A stretch of DNA of 64,000 bases from Salipaludibacillus aurantiacus (GTDB lineage: Bacteria; Bacillota; Bacilli; Bacillales; Salisediminibacteriaceae). Position 1 is the first letter of the stretch, and each line of letters opens with the position of its first letter. This document shows positions 1 through 9,164 of this stretch, piece after piece. The position numbers and the translations under genes were made by a program. Where the stretch lies: positions 248,001 to 312,000 of the forward strand of contig NZ_FOGT01000001.1 of assembly GCF_900111295.1 (NCBI RefSeq), read 5' to 3'. The notes beneath the pieces are model-generated. The model was not told the origin of the DNA, made no database searches, and was given only the letters and a program-made list of their open reading frames with translations.

Positions 1-1
1 A

Positions 2-289
2 AACGGGAATTTAAATGTTTTAAAGAAAAGTCCTTTTCAGGCAGCAACCCAGGCAGACCTTTCCAAACCATCTTCTTCTGTCACCCTCCCGATGACGATT
101 ATAAGCGACGGTGAATGGGTTGACGATAATATTTTTCAGACCCCCTATTCAAAAGATTGGTTTATAAACCTTTTCAATAAGAACGCTCTGACTGTGAATC
201 ATATTATAATAGCCGAATGGTCCGAAGGTGCCCCTCTTTATATTCAGCTTAACCGGGCTCCATTTATTAAATATATAAATGTCCCCTGA
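2..289 (+). CDS. C-terminal part of a DUF421 (YetF/YdfS-like) membrane protein, cut by window start
   Basis: The reading frame is open from base 2 to the stop at 287-289, so the visible 95 residues are the end of a longer protein. The text NGNLNVLKKSP, then LPMTIISDGEWVDDN and later IIIAEWSEGAPLYIQL, has the layout of the cytoplasmic C-terminal domain of DUF421 proteins: a strand with a KKSP turn, an 'IIxDG' strand-loop, then a strand ending in a small-residue turn and a hydrophobic strand. The N-terminal membrane segments expected for the family lie outside the window. An internal ATG at 92 is not a credible start because homology continues upstream of it. The family assignment is from remembered pattern only. 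The gene is convergent with the ypuI-scp operon and ends at a shared terminator. Confidence 0.6.
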   Translation, partial: NGNLNVLKKSPFQAATQADLSKPSSSVTLPMTIISDGEWVDDNIFQTPYSKDWFINLFNKNALTVNHIIIAEWSEGAPLYIQLNRAPFIKYINVP

Positions 290-311
290 AATTGGCGTTT
301 GAATATCCAGC

Positions 312-350
312 AAAAAACAGCCTGATAAATGTGATATCAGGCTGTTTTTT
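312..350. terminator. Bidirectional terminator between the DUF421 gene and ypuI
   Basis: A near-perfect inverted repeat (arms AACAGCCTGAT and ATCAGGCTGTT around a short loop) is flanked by an A-run on the left and a T-run on the right, so it can end transcription from both convergent genes. Confidence 0.85.
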
Positions 351-358
351 GATTCTAT

Positions 359-856
359 TCAGTTACTTTCTCTTTGCTTTACTTTCGTACGGTAATCTGT
401 TTCATAGTATTCTAATTCTTCCCGGATTTCCTGCAGAGGACCTTCAATAGCTTTAACCATATCTTTAAGTGGTGCAGGGACTTCAGTCCTGAAACGGATA
501 GCATTCTTTCCGGTGTATGCCGCCCGGCTGTCTTCAAACCACACGTCATAATGCGGCTGGAAGAATTCTTCTACACACTGATGGAAAATCCAAAATAAGG
601 TTTTTTCAGCAGCACTCTTTCTGAACCGTTCACTTCGTAACAATACGGTTCCTGCCTCTCTGCCTTCGTCAAAGAAAACAAGCAGCCTTCTAAATTGATC
701 AAGGATAAGCTGAAAATCGTCTTTCGATGTCCGTGTTTCGCTTTTATTCAGTTCACTCAGCGTGGCTTCGTTTAAATAAGTCCTCAATTTCCCGGTCACT
801 TCCTCCATTTTATCCATGGTAAATTGAAGTTGCTGCTTTACTAAATCATTTCCCAT
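359..856 (-). CDS. ypuI: DUF3907 family protein YpuI
   Basis: Soluble, highly charged protein of 165 residues that matches the Bacillus YpuI/DUF3907 family in composition and in position just downstream of scpB. It has an N-terminal helical stretch (VKQQLQFTMDKMEEVTGKLRTYL split over residues 5-27) followed by an aromatic-rich middle (FWIFHQCVEEFF). The function is unknown. The frame stays open upstream to 955 but overlaps scpB. I choose the ATG at 856 because an AGGAGAG ribosome site precedes it and the product then starts MGNDLVKQ, close to the family length. It is the last gene of the scpA-scpB-ypuI operon. Confidence 0.8.
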   Translation of the reverse strand: MGNDLVKQQLQFTMDKMEEVTGKLRTYLNEATLSELNKSETRTSKDDFQLILDQFRRLLVFFDEGREAGTVLLRSERFRKSAAEKTLFWIFHQCVEEFFQPHYDVWFEDSRAAYTGKNAIRFRTEVPAPLKDMVKAIEGPLQEIREELEYYETDYRTKVKQRESN

Positions 857-890
857 CTTGTCTCTTCTCTCCTCTTGTTTCTTTATTTTG

Positions 891-1481
891 TTATTCAGGG
901 GACGAAAATTGTTCATTAAATTTAGAAAAGAATAAATCTGCCTCTTCCTCTGCATGATCTTCCGTCATTTGTTCAGGAAGCTGGGGAAGTTCCTCTGTTG
1001 ATTTTAAACCAAATTGTTCCAAAAATATTTTTGTAGTCCCGTATAAAATGGCTCTTCCTGTCCCTTCTGCACGGCCAACTTCCTTTATCAATCCTTTTCC
1101 AATTAATGTCCGGATCGGCCTTTCGGATTTAACACCTCGGATATCTTCCATTTCAACTCTTGAAATAGGCTGCTTATAAGCTATAATAGCCAGGGTCTCA
1201 AGTGCTGCCTGTGAAAGAGTAGCCGATGACGGTGATTGGACGAGTCTTTTAAAATAAGGTGCATGTTTTTGTTTCGTTGTAAGCTGGTAACCGCCTGCTA
1301 TTTCTACAAGCTGTATTCCTCTGTGCTCCTGCCGGTACATCTCTTTCAATTCTTTTAAATAAAAGCTCAACGTTTTTTTATCTATTTGCAGAACGTCCAT
1401 AATCTGTTTTTCGTCCAGACCTTCTTCGCCGGAGACAAACAAAAGTCCTTCTATCACAGCTTTAATTTCTTCACTAGTCAA
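891..1481 (-). CDS. scpB: Segregation and condensation protein B
   Basis: ScpB is the winged-helix kite subunit that binds ScpA and SMC to make the bacterial condensin for chromosome compaction and segregation. The 196 residues match the family length. The N-terminal winged helix starts with the family signature IEGLLFVSGEEGL, and the second domain contains ALETLAIIAYKQPISR and VEMEDIRGV. Translation begins at a TTG (1479-1481) preceded by an AGGAGG site at 8 bases; no ATG fits. The start overlaps the end of scpA by 8 bases, so the two are translationally coupled as in other Firmicutes. Confidence 0.95.
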   Translation of the reverse strand: MTSEEIKAVIEGLLFVSGEEGLDEKQIMDVLQIDKKTLSFYLKELKEMYRQEHRGIQLVEIAGGYQLTTKQKHAPYFKRLVQSPSSATLSQAALETLAIIAYKQPISRVEMEDIRGVKSERPIRTLIGKGLIKEVGRAEGTGRAILYGTTKIFLEQFGLKSTEELPQLPEQMTEDHAEEEADLFFSKFNEQFSSPE

Positions 1482-2238
1482 ACGGATGGACCTCCTTTTT
1501 ATAAATTATTATTTCGTCAAAATTACTGTTCTGCTCGCATAATATAGAATTGGATTTCATGAGTTCCAATAATGCAAGAAAAGTAACAACGAGATGCGGA
1601 TTTTCTTCTTCGTAAAAAAGCTCAGAAAACCGGCTTTTTCCGCCTTTATTATGCAATTCCCCCAACAGCTGGGACATTCGTTGTTCAATAGGAATTTCTT
1701 CCCGGTGAATTTTAGAATACACCGGTCTTTGTTTCTTCTTCCTTTTTTTCATTTTCTCGAAGGCTTGAAGCATATCATAAATGGTAACATTAACCGCAGA
1801 TTGATTATTTTCACCTTCTGATTCATCCAGTAAAGGTGTTAAATCGGTCATTGGTTTAGAGAATAAATTGCTTCTCTCAAGCTCTCTTTCTTTTAATTCA
1901 TCAGCCGCTTCTTTGAATTTTTTATATTCAATCAGTCTTTGCATTAAATCTTCTTTAGGATCTTCTTCTGTTTCTGCAAGCATATTTTCCTCATATAATT
2001 CTTCTTCTGCGGGAAGCAAAAGCTGGCTTTTCATATGCAGCAGGGTCGAAGCCATGACTAAATATTCACTGGCTATATCTAAATGCAGTACTTGCATAGC
2101 CTTTATATACGCCATGTACTGCTCAGTGATTTCTTTGACTGGAATATCATTTAAATCCAGGTCATTTTTTTGTATCAAGTGAAGCAACAAATCAAGAGGA
2201 CCTTCAAAGGAGTGGAGTTTTACACTATATTGCATCAT
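1474..2238 (-). CDS. scpA: Segregation and condensation protein A
   Basis: ScpA is the kleisin that bridges the SMC heads and holds the ScpB dimer. The N-terminus has the diagnostic FEGPLDLLLHLI motif (residues 11-22), followed by DIPVKEITEQYMAYI and LASTLLHMKSQLLLP-type helices. The C-terminal winged helix includes FLALLEL (about residues 222-228). It has 254 residues, normal for the family. Two adjacent ATGs (2238 and 2235) follow an AGAAAGG site; the first is used here. It is the first gene of the scpA-scpB-ypuI unit, divergent from the DUF309 gene. Confidence 0.95.
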   Translation of the reverse strand: MMQYSVKLHSFEGPLDLLLHLIQKNDLDLNDIPVKEITEQYMAYIKAMQVLHLDIASEYLVMASTLLHMKSQLLLPAEEELYEENMLAETEEDPKEDLMQRLIEYKKFKEAADELKERELERSNLFSKPMTDLTPLLDESEGENNQSAVNVTIYDMLQAFEKMKKRKKKQRPVYSKIHREEIPIEQRMSQLLGELHNKGGKSRFSELFYEEENPHLVVTFLALLELMKSNSILCEQNSNFDEIIIYKKEVHPFD

Positions 2239-2366
2239 TTATCAAACCTTTCTTACTCAATGAATTATATCATATTATAATTTTATAATTGAGTACTGGT
2301 TTTCTTCACATCAAAGAAATATTAGTTTATGATAGTGTTAATAACTGAGAGGTGCAGGAGGGAAAA

Positions 2367-2894
2367 ATGAAGAAATATCCAACGGCTTATATCGAATACC
2401 TTGCCCATTTTCACGGTTCCAGGGATTTTTTCGAATGCCATGAAATAATGGAAGAATTCTGGCTTCAAAATAAAAGGGAAGTCAAGTGGCTCGCCTTAAT
2501 TCAGATTGCTGTGGCAGTCTATCATGAGCGGCAAAAGAACTTCCCGGGAAGCCTGAGATTGTACCGGAAAGTCCTTCACCATTTAAGAAGCAATAAGAAC
2601 CTGTTTGAAGGCCTTGATATTCACCATGGGGATCTTGAATACCTTATTAAATCACGTATTAAGAATATCCTTCATGACGGAGAGTATACTCCTATGAACC
2701 TTCCTCTTGTAAGTGAGGAACTAATTGAAAAAAGTATGAAGTTTACAGAAGAACAAGGATGGGAATGGCTGTCTGACGACTCACAAAGTAAAAATATCCT
2801 GGTATTTAAGCATAAATTACGGGACCGGTCTGATGTGATCAAGGCCAGGGAGCACTCCCTGCTAAAAAAGAAAAAGGAAAGGGAAGAGCATTAG
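2367..2894 (+). CDS. DUF309 family protein (YpuF-like)
   Basis: The protein has 175 residues and the DUF309 core: FHGSRDFFECHEIMEEFW near residues 13-30, then an all-helical repeat resembling TPR pairs. In Bacillus the same gene (ypuF) sits between scpA and ribT, as here. Its biochemical role is unknown. The start at 2367 is chosen over an in-frame upstream ATG (2352) because GGAGG lies four bases before it. The stop codon TAG overlaps the TAA of the convergent ribT gene by three bases. Confidence 0.85.
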   Translation: MKKYPTAYIEYLAHFHGSRDFFECHEIMEEFWLQNKREVKWLALIQIAVAVYHERQKNFPGSLRLYRKVLHHLRSNKNLFEGLDIHHGDLEYLIKSRIKNILHDGEYTPMNLPLVSEELIEKSMKFTEEQGWEWLSDDSQSKNILVFKHKLRDRSDVIKAREHSLLKKKKEREEH

Positions 2895-2910
2895 CTCTCC
2901 CCTTTTTTTT
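2880..2910 (+). terminator. Terminator overlapping the end of the DUF309 gene
   Basis: A GC hairpin (GGG-AGAGC paired with GCTCT-CCC, one bulged A) followed by eight Ts. It overlaps the stop codons of both the DUF309 gene and convergent ribT. The A/G-rich run before it gives a T/C-rich tail on the other strand, so it may also work for the rib operon. Confidence 0.7.
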
Positions 2911-3265
2911 CATGTTTATCTTTTTCCTTACAATGTTCCAGAAAATAATGAGTGGTCGTGGTACCGGTAAGTTCAGTCTTCCAAAGAACTTCTGTATCTT
3001 TAACCATCTTATTAGCAATCCCTTCATTTCTATAGGAAGGATCCACTGTCAGATCTCTCAAATACACACAGTCATCACTTTCTTCCACTCCTACTACACC
3101 TACAAACCGCCCGTCTTCATTACGCCACAAATATAAATGCCAAGTGTTGGACGCACGGTAGTGGTCTATTGTCTGCTGAATTTTTTGGACTTTTTTTTCT
3201 CCCGGCATAAAAGAAAGCAAGCCCATAGCAATTTTTTCATATTCTTTTTTGTAAGGTATAAGCAT
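2891..3265 (-). CDS. ribT: GNAT-family acetyltransferase RibT
   Basis: A 124-residue GCN5-type acetyltransferase at the end of the rib operon, where B. subtilis has ribT of the same length. The acetyl-CoA loop is visible as VDPSYRNEGIANKMV (residues about 80-94), preceded by the strand VYLRDLTV. The physiological substrate is unknown in the family. I place the start at 3265 (MLIPYKKEYEK) because a GAGGG site lies just upstream and a longer start would run into ribH. The gap to ribH is 10 bases. Confidence 0.85.
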   Translation of the reverse strand: MLIPYKKEYEKIAMGLLSFMPGEKKVQKIQQTIDHYRASNTWHLYLWRNEDGRFVGVVGVEESDDCVYLRDLTVDPSYRNEGIANKMVKDTEVLWKTELTGTTTTHYFLEHCKEKDKHEKKGES

Positions 3266-3275
3266 AATCAACCCT

Positions 3276-3746
3276 CTAGTATGAAAAAGTTTTTGATAAG
3301 TTAGCCATCTCAATTGCTCCGGCTGCTGCTTCCCATCCTTTATTCCCGGCTTTTGTGCCTGCTCTTTCGACAGCCTGCTCGATGGTATCAGTTGTTAACA
3401 CTCCAAAAATAACCGGAATACCTGATGTCAGAGCTGTAGAAGCCACCCCTTTTGACACTTCCCCGCATACATAGTCAAAATGCGGTGTCGAGCCGCGAAT
3501 CACAGTCCCAAGAGTAATTACAGCATCATACTTGCCGGACTCAGCCATTCTTTTTGCAATTAAAGGTATTTCAAACGCACCAGGCACCCAGGCAATATCA
3601 ATATCGTCTTCAGATACACCGTGCCTTTTTAACGCGTCTTCTGCTCCTCCTAAAAGCTTGCTCGTAATAAATTCATTAAATCTTCCTACTACAATCCCTA
3701 CTTTTAATCCTGTCCCAACTAAATGTCCTTCATACACTTGTCCCAT
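3276..3746 (-). CDS. ribH: 6,7-dimethyl-8-ribityllumazine synthase
   Basis: Condenses 5-amino-6-ribitylaminouracil with 3,4-dihydroxy-2-butanone 4-phosphate to the lumazine precursor of riboflavin; the family forms icosahedral or pentameric assemblies. Key segments are GRFNEFIT (substrate pyrimidine site), the PGAFEIP motif, [15 protein letters not shown] with the catalytic His, and the C-terminal GNKGWEAA stretch. It has 156 residues, the usual length. A clear AGGAGG site precedes the ATG, and it follows ribBA by 17 bases in the operon. Confidence 0.96.
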   Translation of the reverse strand: MGQVYEGHLVGTGLKVGIVVGRFNEFITSKLLGGAEDALKRHGVSEDDIDIAWVPGAFEIPLIAKRMAESGKYDAVITLGTVIRGSTPHFDYVCGEVSKGVASTALTSGIPVIFGVLTTDTIEQAVERAGTKAGNKGWEAAAGAIEMANLSKTFSY

Positions 3747-3763
3747 TATAACTCCTCCTGTAA

Positions 3764-4963
3764 TTAAAAATGTAATAGATGTCCGAGTTTATCTTTTTTT
3801 ACTTTAAGGTAGTTTTCATTTGTCTTGGAATGAGGCAATTGGAGAGCTACCCTGTCCACTACTTCTAAATCATATCCTTTAAGTCCTGTAATTTTACGCG
3901 GATTGTTAGTTAATAATTTCATTTTCCTTACTCCCAAATCTCTCAGGATTTGAGCTCCGATGCCATAATCTCTTAAATCAGGGCCAAAACCGAGTTTTTC
4001 GTTTGCTTCTACGGTGTCGTATCCTTCCTCCTGAAGCTTGTATGCTCTCATTTTATTCAAAAGGCCTATTCCCCGGCCTTCCTGACGCATATACAGGACA
4101 ACGCCTGAACCTGCTTCTTCAATTTGCGCAAGAGCAGCGTGAAGCTGAGGGCCGCAGTCACAGCGTTGTGACCCGAAAACATCTCCAGTCAGACATTCTG
4201 AGTGGACTCTTACCAGAGTAGGCTTTTCTCCTCCGATTTCCCCTTTAATAATGGCCACGTGTTCTTTCCCGTCCACTACATTTGAGTAGCCGACAGCTGT
4301 GAAGTCGCCATATTCTGTTGGTAATTTAATTTCCACTTCTTTTTGTACAAGTTTATCTTTCCTGTTGCGGTATTGAATGAGGTCTTTAATAGTGATCATT
4401 TTTAAGTTGTGCTCATCAGCAATCTTCCTTAAATCCGGTACTCTCGCCATTGTGCCATCTTCTTTAATTACTTCGCAAATGACGCCTGCTGGCTCAGAAC
4501 CGCACATTCTTGCCAGGTCAACAGCCGCTTCTGTATGACCTGCCCGTCTGAGCACTCCGCCGTCTTTGGCGATTAAGGGGAAGATATGGCCCGGCCGCTG
4601 AAAATCAGCAGGTTTGGTTTCTTTATCAATAATTGCTTTCACTGTCATCGCACGCTCCGGGGCGGAGATACCGGTTGTGGTGTGTTTATGGTCAATACTC
4701 ACTGTAAAAGCAGTGCCGTGAGGATCAGAATTTCTGTCTACCATCGGAACGAGATCCAGCTTCTCAGCTCTTTCCCTTGTGATTGGGGTGCAAACAAGTC
4801 CTCTTCCGTGAGTGATCATAAAATTAATCACTTCAGGGGTCGTTTTTTCAGCAAGAGCGACAAAGTCACCTTCATTTTCACGATCTTCATCATCACACAC
4901 AATTACAACATCCCCCTGGGCAAGGGCATAAATCGCCTCTTCAATTGGATCGAATGTGTTCAT
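3764..4963 (-). CDS. ribBA: Bifunctional DHBP synthase / GTP cyclohydrolase II
   Basis: A fusion of the two entry enzymes of riboflavin synthesis. The N-terminal domain (about residues 1-200) makes 3,4-dihydroxy-2-butanone 4-phosphate from ribulose 5-phosphate and shows the acidic metal loop [12 protein letters not shown] and [12 protein letters not shown]. The C-terminal domain opens GTP and carries the zinc ligands in [18 protein letters not shown] and the RQEGRGIGL motif. The start at 4963 is chosen from the GGAGGAGG site eight bases upstream; an upstream in-frame ATG would overlap ribE. It is 399 residues long, typical of the family. Confidence 0.96.
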   Translation of the reverse strand: MNTFDPIEEAIYALAQGDVVIVCDDEDRENEGDFVALAEKTTPEVINFMITHGRGLVCTPITRERAEKLDLVPMVDRNSDPHGTAFTVSIDHKHTTTGISAPERAMTVKAIIDKETKPADFQRPGHIFPLIAKDGGVLRRAGHTEAAVDLARMCGSEPAGVICEVIKEDGTMARVPDLRKIADEHNLKMITIKDLIQYRNRKDKLVQKEVEIKLPTEYGDFTAVGYSNVVDGKEHVAIIKGEIGGEKPTLVRVHSECLTGDVFGSQRCDCGPQLHAALAQIEEAGSGVVLYMRQEGRGIGLLNKMRAYKLQEEGYDTVEANEKLGFGPDLRDYGIGAQILRDLGVRKMKLLTNNPRKITGLKGYDLEVVDRVALQLPHSKTNENYLKVKKDKLGHLLHF

Positions 4964-4979
4964 TTTTCTGCCTCCTCCA

Positions 4980-5636
4980 TTATTTAAAACCATGCTCCTT
5001 TAAAAAGCTGCCAGTAATTTTTTCCGACGAATGATCGTCTGAAGCGAAACGGTTTGTAATCAATTCTTCAAGATATTTAGCAAGCATGTCACATTCAATA
5101 TTAACAATATCCCCGGCCCCTTTCTCTCCGATAATAGTTTCCTGAATGGTGTGGGGAATAATCGATATGGTAAAGGTATCAGAAGTTAAACCGAAAATAG
5201 TTAAACTCGTGCCGTCAACCGAAACGCTGCCTTTCATCATCATATATTTTCTAAGCTCTTTAGGGATTTCAATATCATAATAAACCGCATTATGCTCTGG
5301 GCGTTTCGCTTTAATAGTACCTATACCGTCTACATGTCCAGAAACAAAATGACCGCCAAAACGCCCTTCCGCTGACATCGCACGTTCCAGATTAACTTGA
5401 GAATTCACATTTAAGTCCCTCAGGCTTGTATTCCTTACCGTTTCCGGCATTAGATCCACAGAAAAGGTTTGACTGTTAAACGTGGTTACAGTCAGACATA
5501 CGCCGTTAACAGCGATACTATCTCCTAAATGAATGTCTGAAAGGATACGGTCAGCCTGAATAGCCATTACAATCGCATCACCGTTTTTTTGAATTTTACG
5601 GATCGTTCCTTTCTCTTCAATAATTCCTGTAAACAT
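4980..5636 (-). CDS. ribE: Riboflavin synthase alpha subunit
   Basis: Dismutates two lumazines into riboflavin and the ribitylaminouracil that ribH reuses. It begins with the invariant MFTGIIEE and contains two tandem lumazine-binding barrels of about 95 residues; HFVSGHVDG lies in the first repeat and the second starts near residue 97. It has 218 residues. The ATG overlaps the ribD stop codon by one base (TAATG), with the GGGAGG ribosome site inside the end of ribD, so translation is coupled. Confidence 0.95.
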   Translation of the reverse strand: MFTGIIEEKGTIRKIQKNGDAIVMAIQADRILSDIHLGDSIAVNGVCLTVTTFNSQTFSVDLMPETVRNTSLRDLNVNSQVNLERAMSAEGRFGGHFVSGHVDGIGTIKAKRPEHNAVYYDIEIPKELRKYMMMKGSVSVDGTSLTIFGLTSDTFTISIIPHTIQETIIGEKGAGDIVNIECDMLAKYLEELITNRFASDDHSSEKITGSFLKEHGFK

Positions 5637-6724
5637 TAGTTATCCTCCCTTTTATAGAAAACAAACTTTGTATCGCTTCCTATAGGCTCCATAGAGTGAA
5701 GCTTAAGATGAGGTGTGTCTTTCAACAGAGGAATCCCTTCACCGGAAAAAGACGACTTAGACTTTTCGCCTCCGATAATGAGAGGAGCCATATACTTGAC
5801 CACCCTTTGAAACTGGCCTGTACGTAAAAAACTGTCATTAACTTTGCCTCCTCCTTCTACGAGGAGTGAAGTAATTTGCTTATCACCAAGTACACTAAGA
5901 AGCTGATCGATCGAAATATGGCTGCTTTCCAACTGTAAAACATACACTCCGTGTTTTTCCAATTCATTTATCTTTTCTTTTTCTGCAAGACTAGTGGTTA
6001 TTATCCATGTTTCTGCGAGTTTATCCGTTATTAAGTTTGAATCTAACGGCATCCTCAGTCTCGTATCCAAAACAATTCTGACAGGATTATTTCCCCCATC
6101 CTCCAGCCTTGCCGTAAGTGAAGGGTTATCTTCTATAACCGTCCCTACCCCGCAAAGAATCGCATCATGTTCATGGCGGAGCCGGTACCCGTCCTTTCTT
6201 GCTTCTTCTCCTGTTATCCATTTACTTTCACCTGTCGACGTAGCAATTTTTCCGTCTATACTGCATGCAGTTTTTAAAGTGACAAAAGGCTTACCTGTGC
6301 TGATAAAGTGGAAAAACTCCCGGTTAATCTCATCAGCTTCCTCTTTCATTAAACCTGTATCAACTTCAATACCTGCTTTTTCAAGTTTTTCAATTCCTTT
6401 TCCTGCCACTTGCGGATTGGGATCCGTAGAGGCAATAAAAACCTTTGAAATTCCCGCTTCAATGACAGCATCCGCACAAGGAGGTGTGCGGCCATAATGG
6501 GAACATGGTTCAAGAGTAACAAACATTGTGGCACCGGACGCTTTCTCTTTAGCCATTTCAAGCGCCTGCCTTTCAGCATGTGCTTCTCCTGCTTTGAGAT
6601 GGGCCCCCACACCGGTAATCTGGTTATTTTTCACAATGACACAGCCCACTGACGGGTTCGGGGAGGTTTGCCCTTTAGTGTTTTTAGCCATGTCAATAGC
6701 AAGTTTCATATAGTGATGTTCCAT
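5636..6724 (-). CDS. ribD: Bifunctional riboflavin deaminase/reductase RibD
   Basis: First structural gene of the rib operon. The N-terminal deaminase domain (residues about 1-145) has the zinc site HAERQAL and PCSHYGRTPPC; the C-terminal reductase domain has NNPVRIVLDTRLRMP and LLVEGGG. Together they convert the product of GTP cyclohydrolase II to 5-amino-6-ribitylamino uracil phosphate. It has 362 residues, normal for the family. An AAGGAGGG site lies seven bases before the ATG. Expression is expected to be governed by the FMN riboswitch upstream. Confidence 0.96.
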   Translation of the reverse strand: MEHHYMKLAIDMAKNTKGQTSPNPSVGCVIVKNNQITGVGAHLKAGEAHAERQALEMAKEKASGATMFVTLEPCSHYGRTPPCADAVIEAGISKVFIASTDPNPQVAGKGIEKLEKAGIEVDTGLMKEEADEINREFFHFISTGKPFVTLKTACSIDGKIATSTGESKWITGEEARKDGYRLRHEHDAILCGVGTVIEDNPSLTARLEDGGNNPVRIVLDTRLRMPLDSNLITDKLAETWIITTSLAEKEKINELEKHGVYVLQLESSHISIDQLLSVLGDKQITSLLVEGGGKVNDSFLRTGQFQRVVKYMAPLIIGGEKSKSSFSGEGIPLLKDTPHLKLHSMEPIGSDTKFVFYKREDN

Positions 6725-6772
6725 CGAACCCTCCTTAATTCCATTCCTTCATCTGCAACAGTCATGCAGCAC

Positions 6773-6800
6773 AAAAAAACTGAAGGAATATTTCCTTCAG
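6773..6800 (-). terminator. Intrinsic terminator of the FMN riboswitch
   Basis: On the minus strand CTGAAGGAA is followed by TTCCTTCAG and a run of seven Ts, between the FMN aptamer and ribD. This is the expected off-switch hairpin. A second copy of the GAAGGAAT arm lies just downstream (about 6743-6750), a possible part of the alternative fold. Confidence 0.8.
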
Positions 6801-6960
6801 GAGACAGACGTACAGAATATGAATAGCCACAAAAAGGGTATTAAAGGCAGGCCTACTGCCAGAAAATAAATGGTAACGTTTTCCTGAGTGATCACTAAAA
6901 ATTGGTTACCAAAAAGGGCAGACTTCACCCTTATTATTAGTCCCTTTTTTTAACCGCCAT

Positions 6961-7103
6961 ATCCTTCTCCCATCCAGACTCTCACTGTCGGCTTTGGAGT
7001 TTCACCAAATCCACCGCTGCCTGAAAAAGCAGCGGGTCACGGACTAAGAGGCCAGGCCTCATCACCGCCGGTAGGGAATTTCACCCTGCCCCGAAGGAAT
7101 CGG
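6961..7103 (-). ncRNA. FMN riboswitch (RFN element)
   Basis: Read on the minus strand, the segment contains the conserved RFN blocks in order: TTCGGGGCAGGGTGAAATTCC, then CCGGCGGTGATGAGGCC, AGTCCGTGACCCGC, a stem-loop with the arms GCTGC and GCAGC, GGTGGATTTGGTGAAACTCC, and CAGTGAGAGTCTGGATGGGAG. It lies about 240 bases before ribD, with a terminator in between. FMN binding is known to end transcription in this family. The aptamer is complete and no conserved block is missing. Confidence 0.96.
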
Positions 7104-7157
7104 TTTATTCGTTTTGTTTATTATATCACAAGAGTCGACATATGCGCTTAAATTTGC

Positions 7158-7190
7158 AAAAAAACGGCCAAAGAATTTAATCTTCAGCCG
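7158..7190 (-). terminator. Terminator after ppiB
   Basis: On the minus strand CGGCTGAAGA pairs with TCTTTGGCCG (two G-T pairs) and is followed by seven Ts, ten bases beyond the ppiB stop codon. Confidence 0.8.
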
Positions 7191-7200
7191 CTTGTCAGTT

Positions 7201-7635
7201 TTATTCTTCGTAAACTTTCACTTCCTGCATGATATCTCCCTGGCGAATGCGGTCGACAGAATCAATTCCTTCGACAACCTTTCCAAACACGGTGTGAACG
7301 CCGTCCAAATGCGGCTGAGGTTCAAAAACGATAAAGAATTGGCTGCCGCCCGTATCTTTGCCTGCATGGGCCATAGACAGACTGCCTTTCTCGTGTTTAT
7401 GCGGATTGCCTTCTGTTTCACATTTAATAGTGTAGCCAGGACCTCCTGTTCCATTTCCGTTCGGACATCCGCCTTGAGCAACAAAGCCTGGGATGACACG
7501 GTGGAATGATAAGCCATTATAAAAACCTTCATTTGCTAATTTCTCAAAGTTAGCTACTGTGCCTGGTGCTTCTTCAGGAAAAAATTGCAGAACAACTTTT
7601 TCACCTGTTTCAAAAGTGATTTCACCTTTTTTCAT
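7201..7635 (-). CDS. ppiB: Peptidyl-prolyl cis-trans isomerase (cyclophilin)
   Basis: Cytoplasmic cyclophilin that isomerises Xaa-Pro bonds. Hallmarks are [13 protein letters not shown] (with the catalytic Arg), the [12 protein letters not shown] loop, SMAHAG and GSQFFI, and the [13 protein letters not shown] end motif; the Trp of the cyclosporin site is replaced in the LDGVHTVF segment, as is common in bacteria. It has 144 residues, the same class as B. subtilis PpiB. An AGGAGG site precedes the ATG. It lies downstream of lysA on the same strand, as in Bacillus. Confidence 0.95.
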   Translation of the reverse strand: MKKGEITFETGEKVVLQFFPEEAPGTVANFEKLANEGFYNGLSFHRVIPGFVAQGGCPNGNGTGGPGYTIKCETEGNPHKHEKGSLSMAHAGKDTGGSQFFIVFEPQPHLDGVHTVFGKVVEGIDSVDRIRQGDIMQEVKVYEE

Positions 7636-7729
7636 GTCGTAAACCTCCTATAATTGTTAAAGTCAAGCAGACTTCTTTATTTTACATCAGTTGGATAAAG
7701 AATGAAACAACAGGAATCCAGCTTGTGTT

Positions 7730-9079
7730 TTAAATCTGCTTGACCGACCCGGAGGCTTTTTCGGGACTTCCGCTGTTCCGGTATGACCGTTCATGGCGGA
7801 CGAGATCTTTAAAAGTCTCTCTCTCGATGACACAACGGTGTTCTCCATCTTCTACAAAAACCACAGCGGGACGTAAAATACGGTTATAGTTATTAGCCAT
7901 TGAGTAACCGTAAGCGCCGGTCGAGGAAACCGCGAGGAGATCACCCTGTACAGCAGGCGGAAGGCTTAAATCCCAAATAAGCATATCTCCGCTTTCACAG
8001 CACTTTCCGGCAATAGATACAAGTTCAGTTTTTTCTTCAGCTGCTTTATTAGCTACAATAGCTTCGTACTCAGCCTGATACAGTGCAGGCCGGATATTAT
8101 CTGTCATCCCGCCATCCACTGAAAGGTAAGTTCTAAGATCCGGGATATCTTTTCGTGACCCGATACGATAAAGCGTTGTGCCAGCCTCACCGACTAAAGC
8201 ACGCCCTGGTTCAATCCACATTTCAGGCAACGGCATATTCAGTTTCGCTGACTCCTTTTCAGCAGCCTCAACCATACGGTCAATATATTCGTGCAGAGGA
8301 AGAGGAGCATCATTTTCGCCGTATCTTATTCCAAATCCTCCTCCTACATTAAGAACTTCAGGATAGTACCCGAGCTCCTGCTGCCACTGGGCAAGGGATA
8401 AATAAATCTCCTTTACCGCTTCCTCAAACCCTTCGGCTCTGAAAATCTGGGAACCGATATGGGAATGAACTCCTTGAAGACGGAGATACGAATGACCCAT
8501 AATCATCTTAATTGCCTTTTTAGCCTGGCCGCTGTTTAAGTCGAATCCGAATTTTGAGTCTTCCTGGCCCGTAGAAATATACTCATGAGTATGAGCCTCT
8601 ACACCGGGAGTGATGCGGATCAGGACATTCATTTCCGTTTTCATAGATTCAGTCATTGCCATAAGCCAGGATAATTCTGTGAAATTATCAACAACAATAC
8701 AGCCGATCTTTTCTTTTAACGCCATTTCCAGTTCGTCGGGTGTCTTATTGTTGCCGTGGAAATGGACGCGCTCCATAGGAAATCCTGCCTGGAGAGCGGT
8801 GTAAAGTTCCCCTCCGGAACAGACATCCAGACTTAATCCCAGTTCGTCTGCCAGTTCGATCATAGCAATACAGCTGAAAGCTTTACTGGCGTAAGCCACT
8901 TGATAATTTACTTTTTTATTTTCAAAAGCCTGTTTAAACTCTTCAGCCCGGTTTCTAATATCTTTCACATCATATATATAGAGAGGGGTCCCATACTTAT
9001 CTGCTAAAGTGGTAACGTCTACCCCTCCAATAGATAAATGCCCTTCACGGTTTATACAACTTGTTCCGTATAAGCCCAT
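7730..9079 (-). CDS. lysA: Diaminopimelate decarboxylase
   Basis: Last step of lysine synthesis: PLP-dependent decarboxylation of meso-diaminopimelate. The PLP lysine is K66 in AYASKAF; the glycine-rich phosphate loop is VGGGFGIRYG, and HSHIGSQI and the CCESGDML segment with the cross-subunit Cys are present. It has 449 residues, about ten more than B. subtilis because of a polar tail after residue 430. An AAGGAG site precedes the ATG. A lysine riboswitch with terminator lies directly upstream. In a spore-former this enzyme also sets how much diaminopimelate remains for peptidoglycan and dipicolinate. Confidence 0.96.
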   Translation of the reverse strand: MGLYGTSCINREGHLSIGGVDVTTLADKYGTPLYIYDVKDIRNRAEEFKQAFENKKVNYQVAYASKAFSCIAMIELADELGLSLDVCSGGELYTALQAGFPMERVHFHGNNKTPDELEMALKEKIGCIVVDNFTELSWLMAMTESMKTEMNVLIRITPGVEAHTHEYISTGQEDSKFGFDLNSGQAKKAIKMIMGHSYLRLQGVHSHIGSQIFRAEGFEEAVKEIYLSLAQWQQELGYYPEVLNVGGGFGIRYGENDAPLPLHEYIDRMVEAAEKESAKLNMPLPEMWIEPGRALVGEAGTTLYRIGSRKDIPDLRTYLSVDGGMTDNIRPALYQAEYEAIVANKAAEEKTELVSIAGKCCESGDMLIWDLSLPPAVQGDLLAVSSTGAYGYSMANNYNRILRPAVVFVEDGEHRCVIERETFKDLVRHERSYRNSGSPEKASGSVKQI

Positions 9080-9164
9080 ACACTTTCACTCCTTAATTGC
9101 TCATCACTACTATACTTATTAACAAAAATGAAGTTGTCGACGTTATACTTTTAATTTAAAGCAT

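Noticed and set aside
5994-6497. A 167-codon ORF on the plus strand
   Set aside because: Antisense to ribD, which is complete and has all catalytic motifs.
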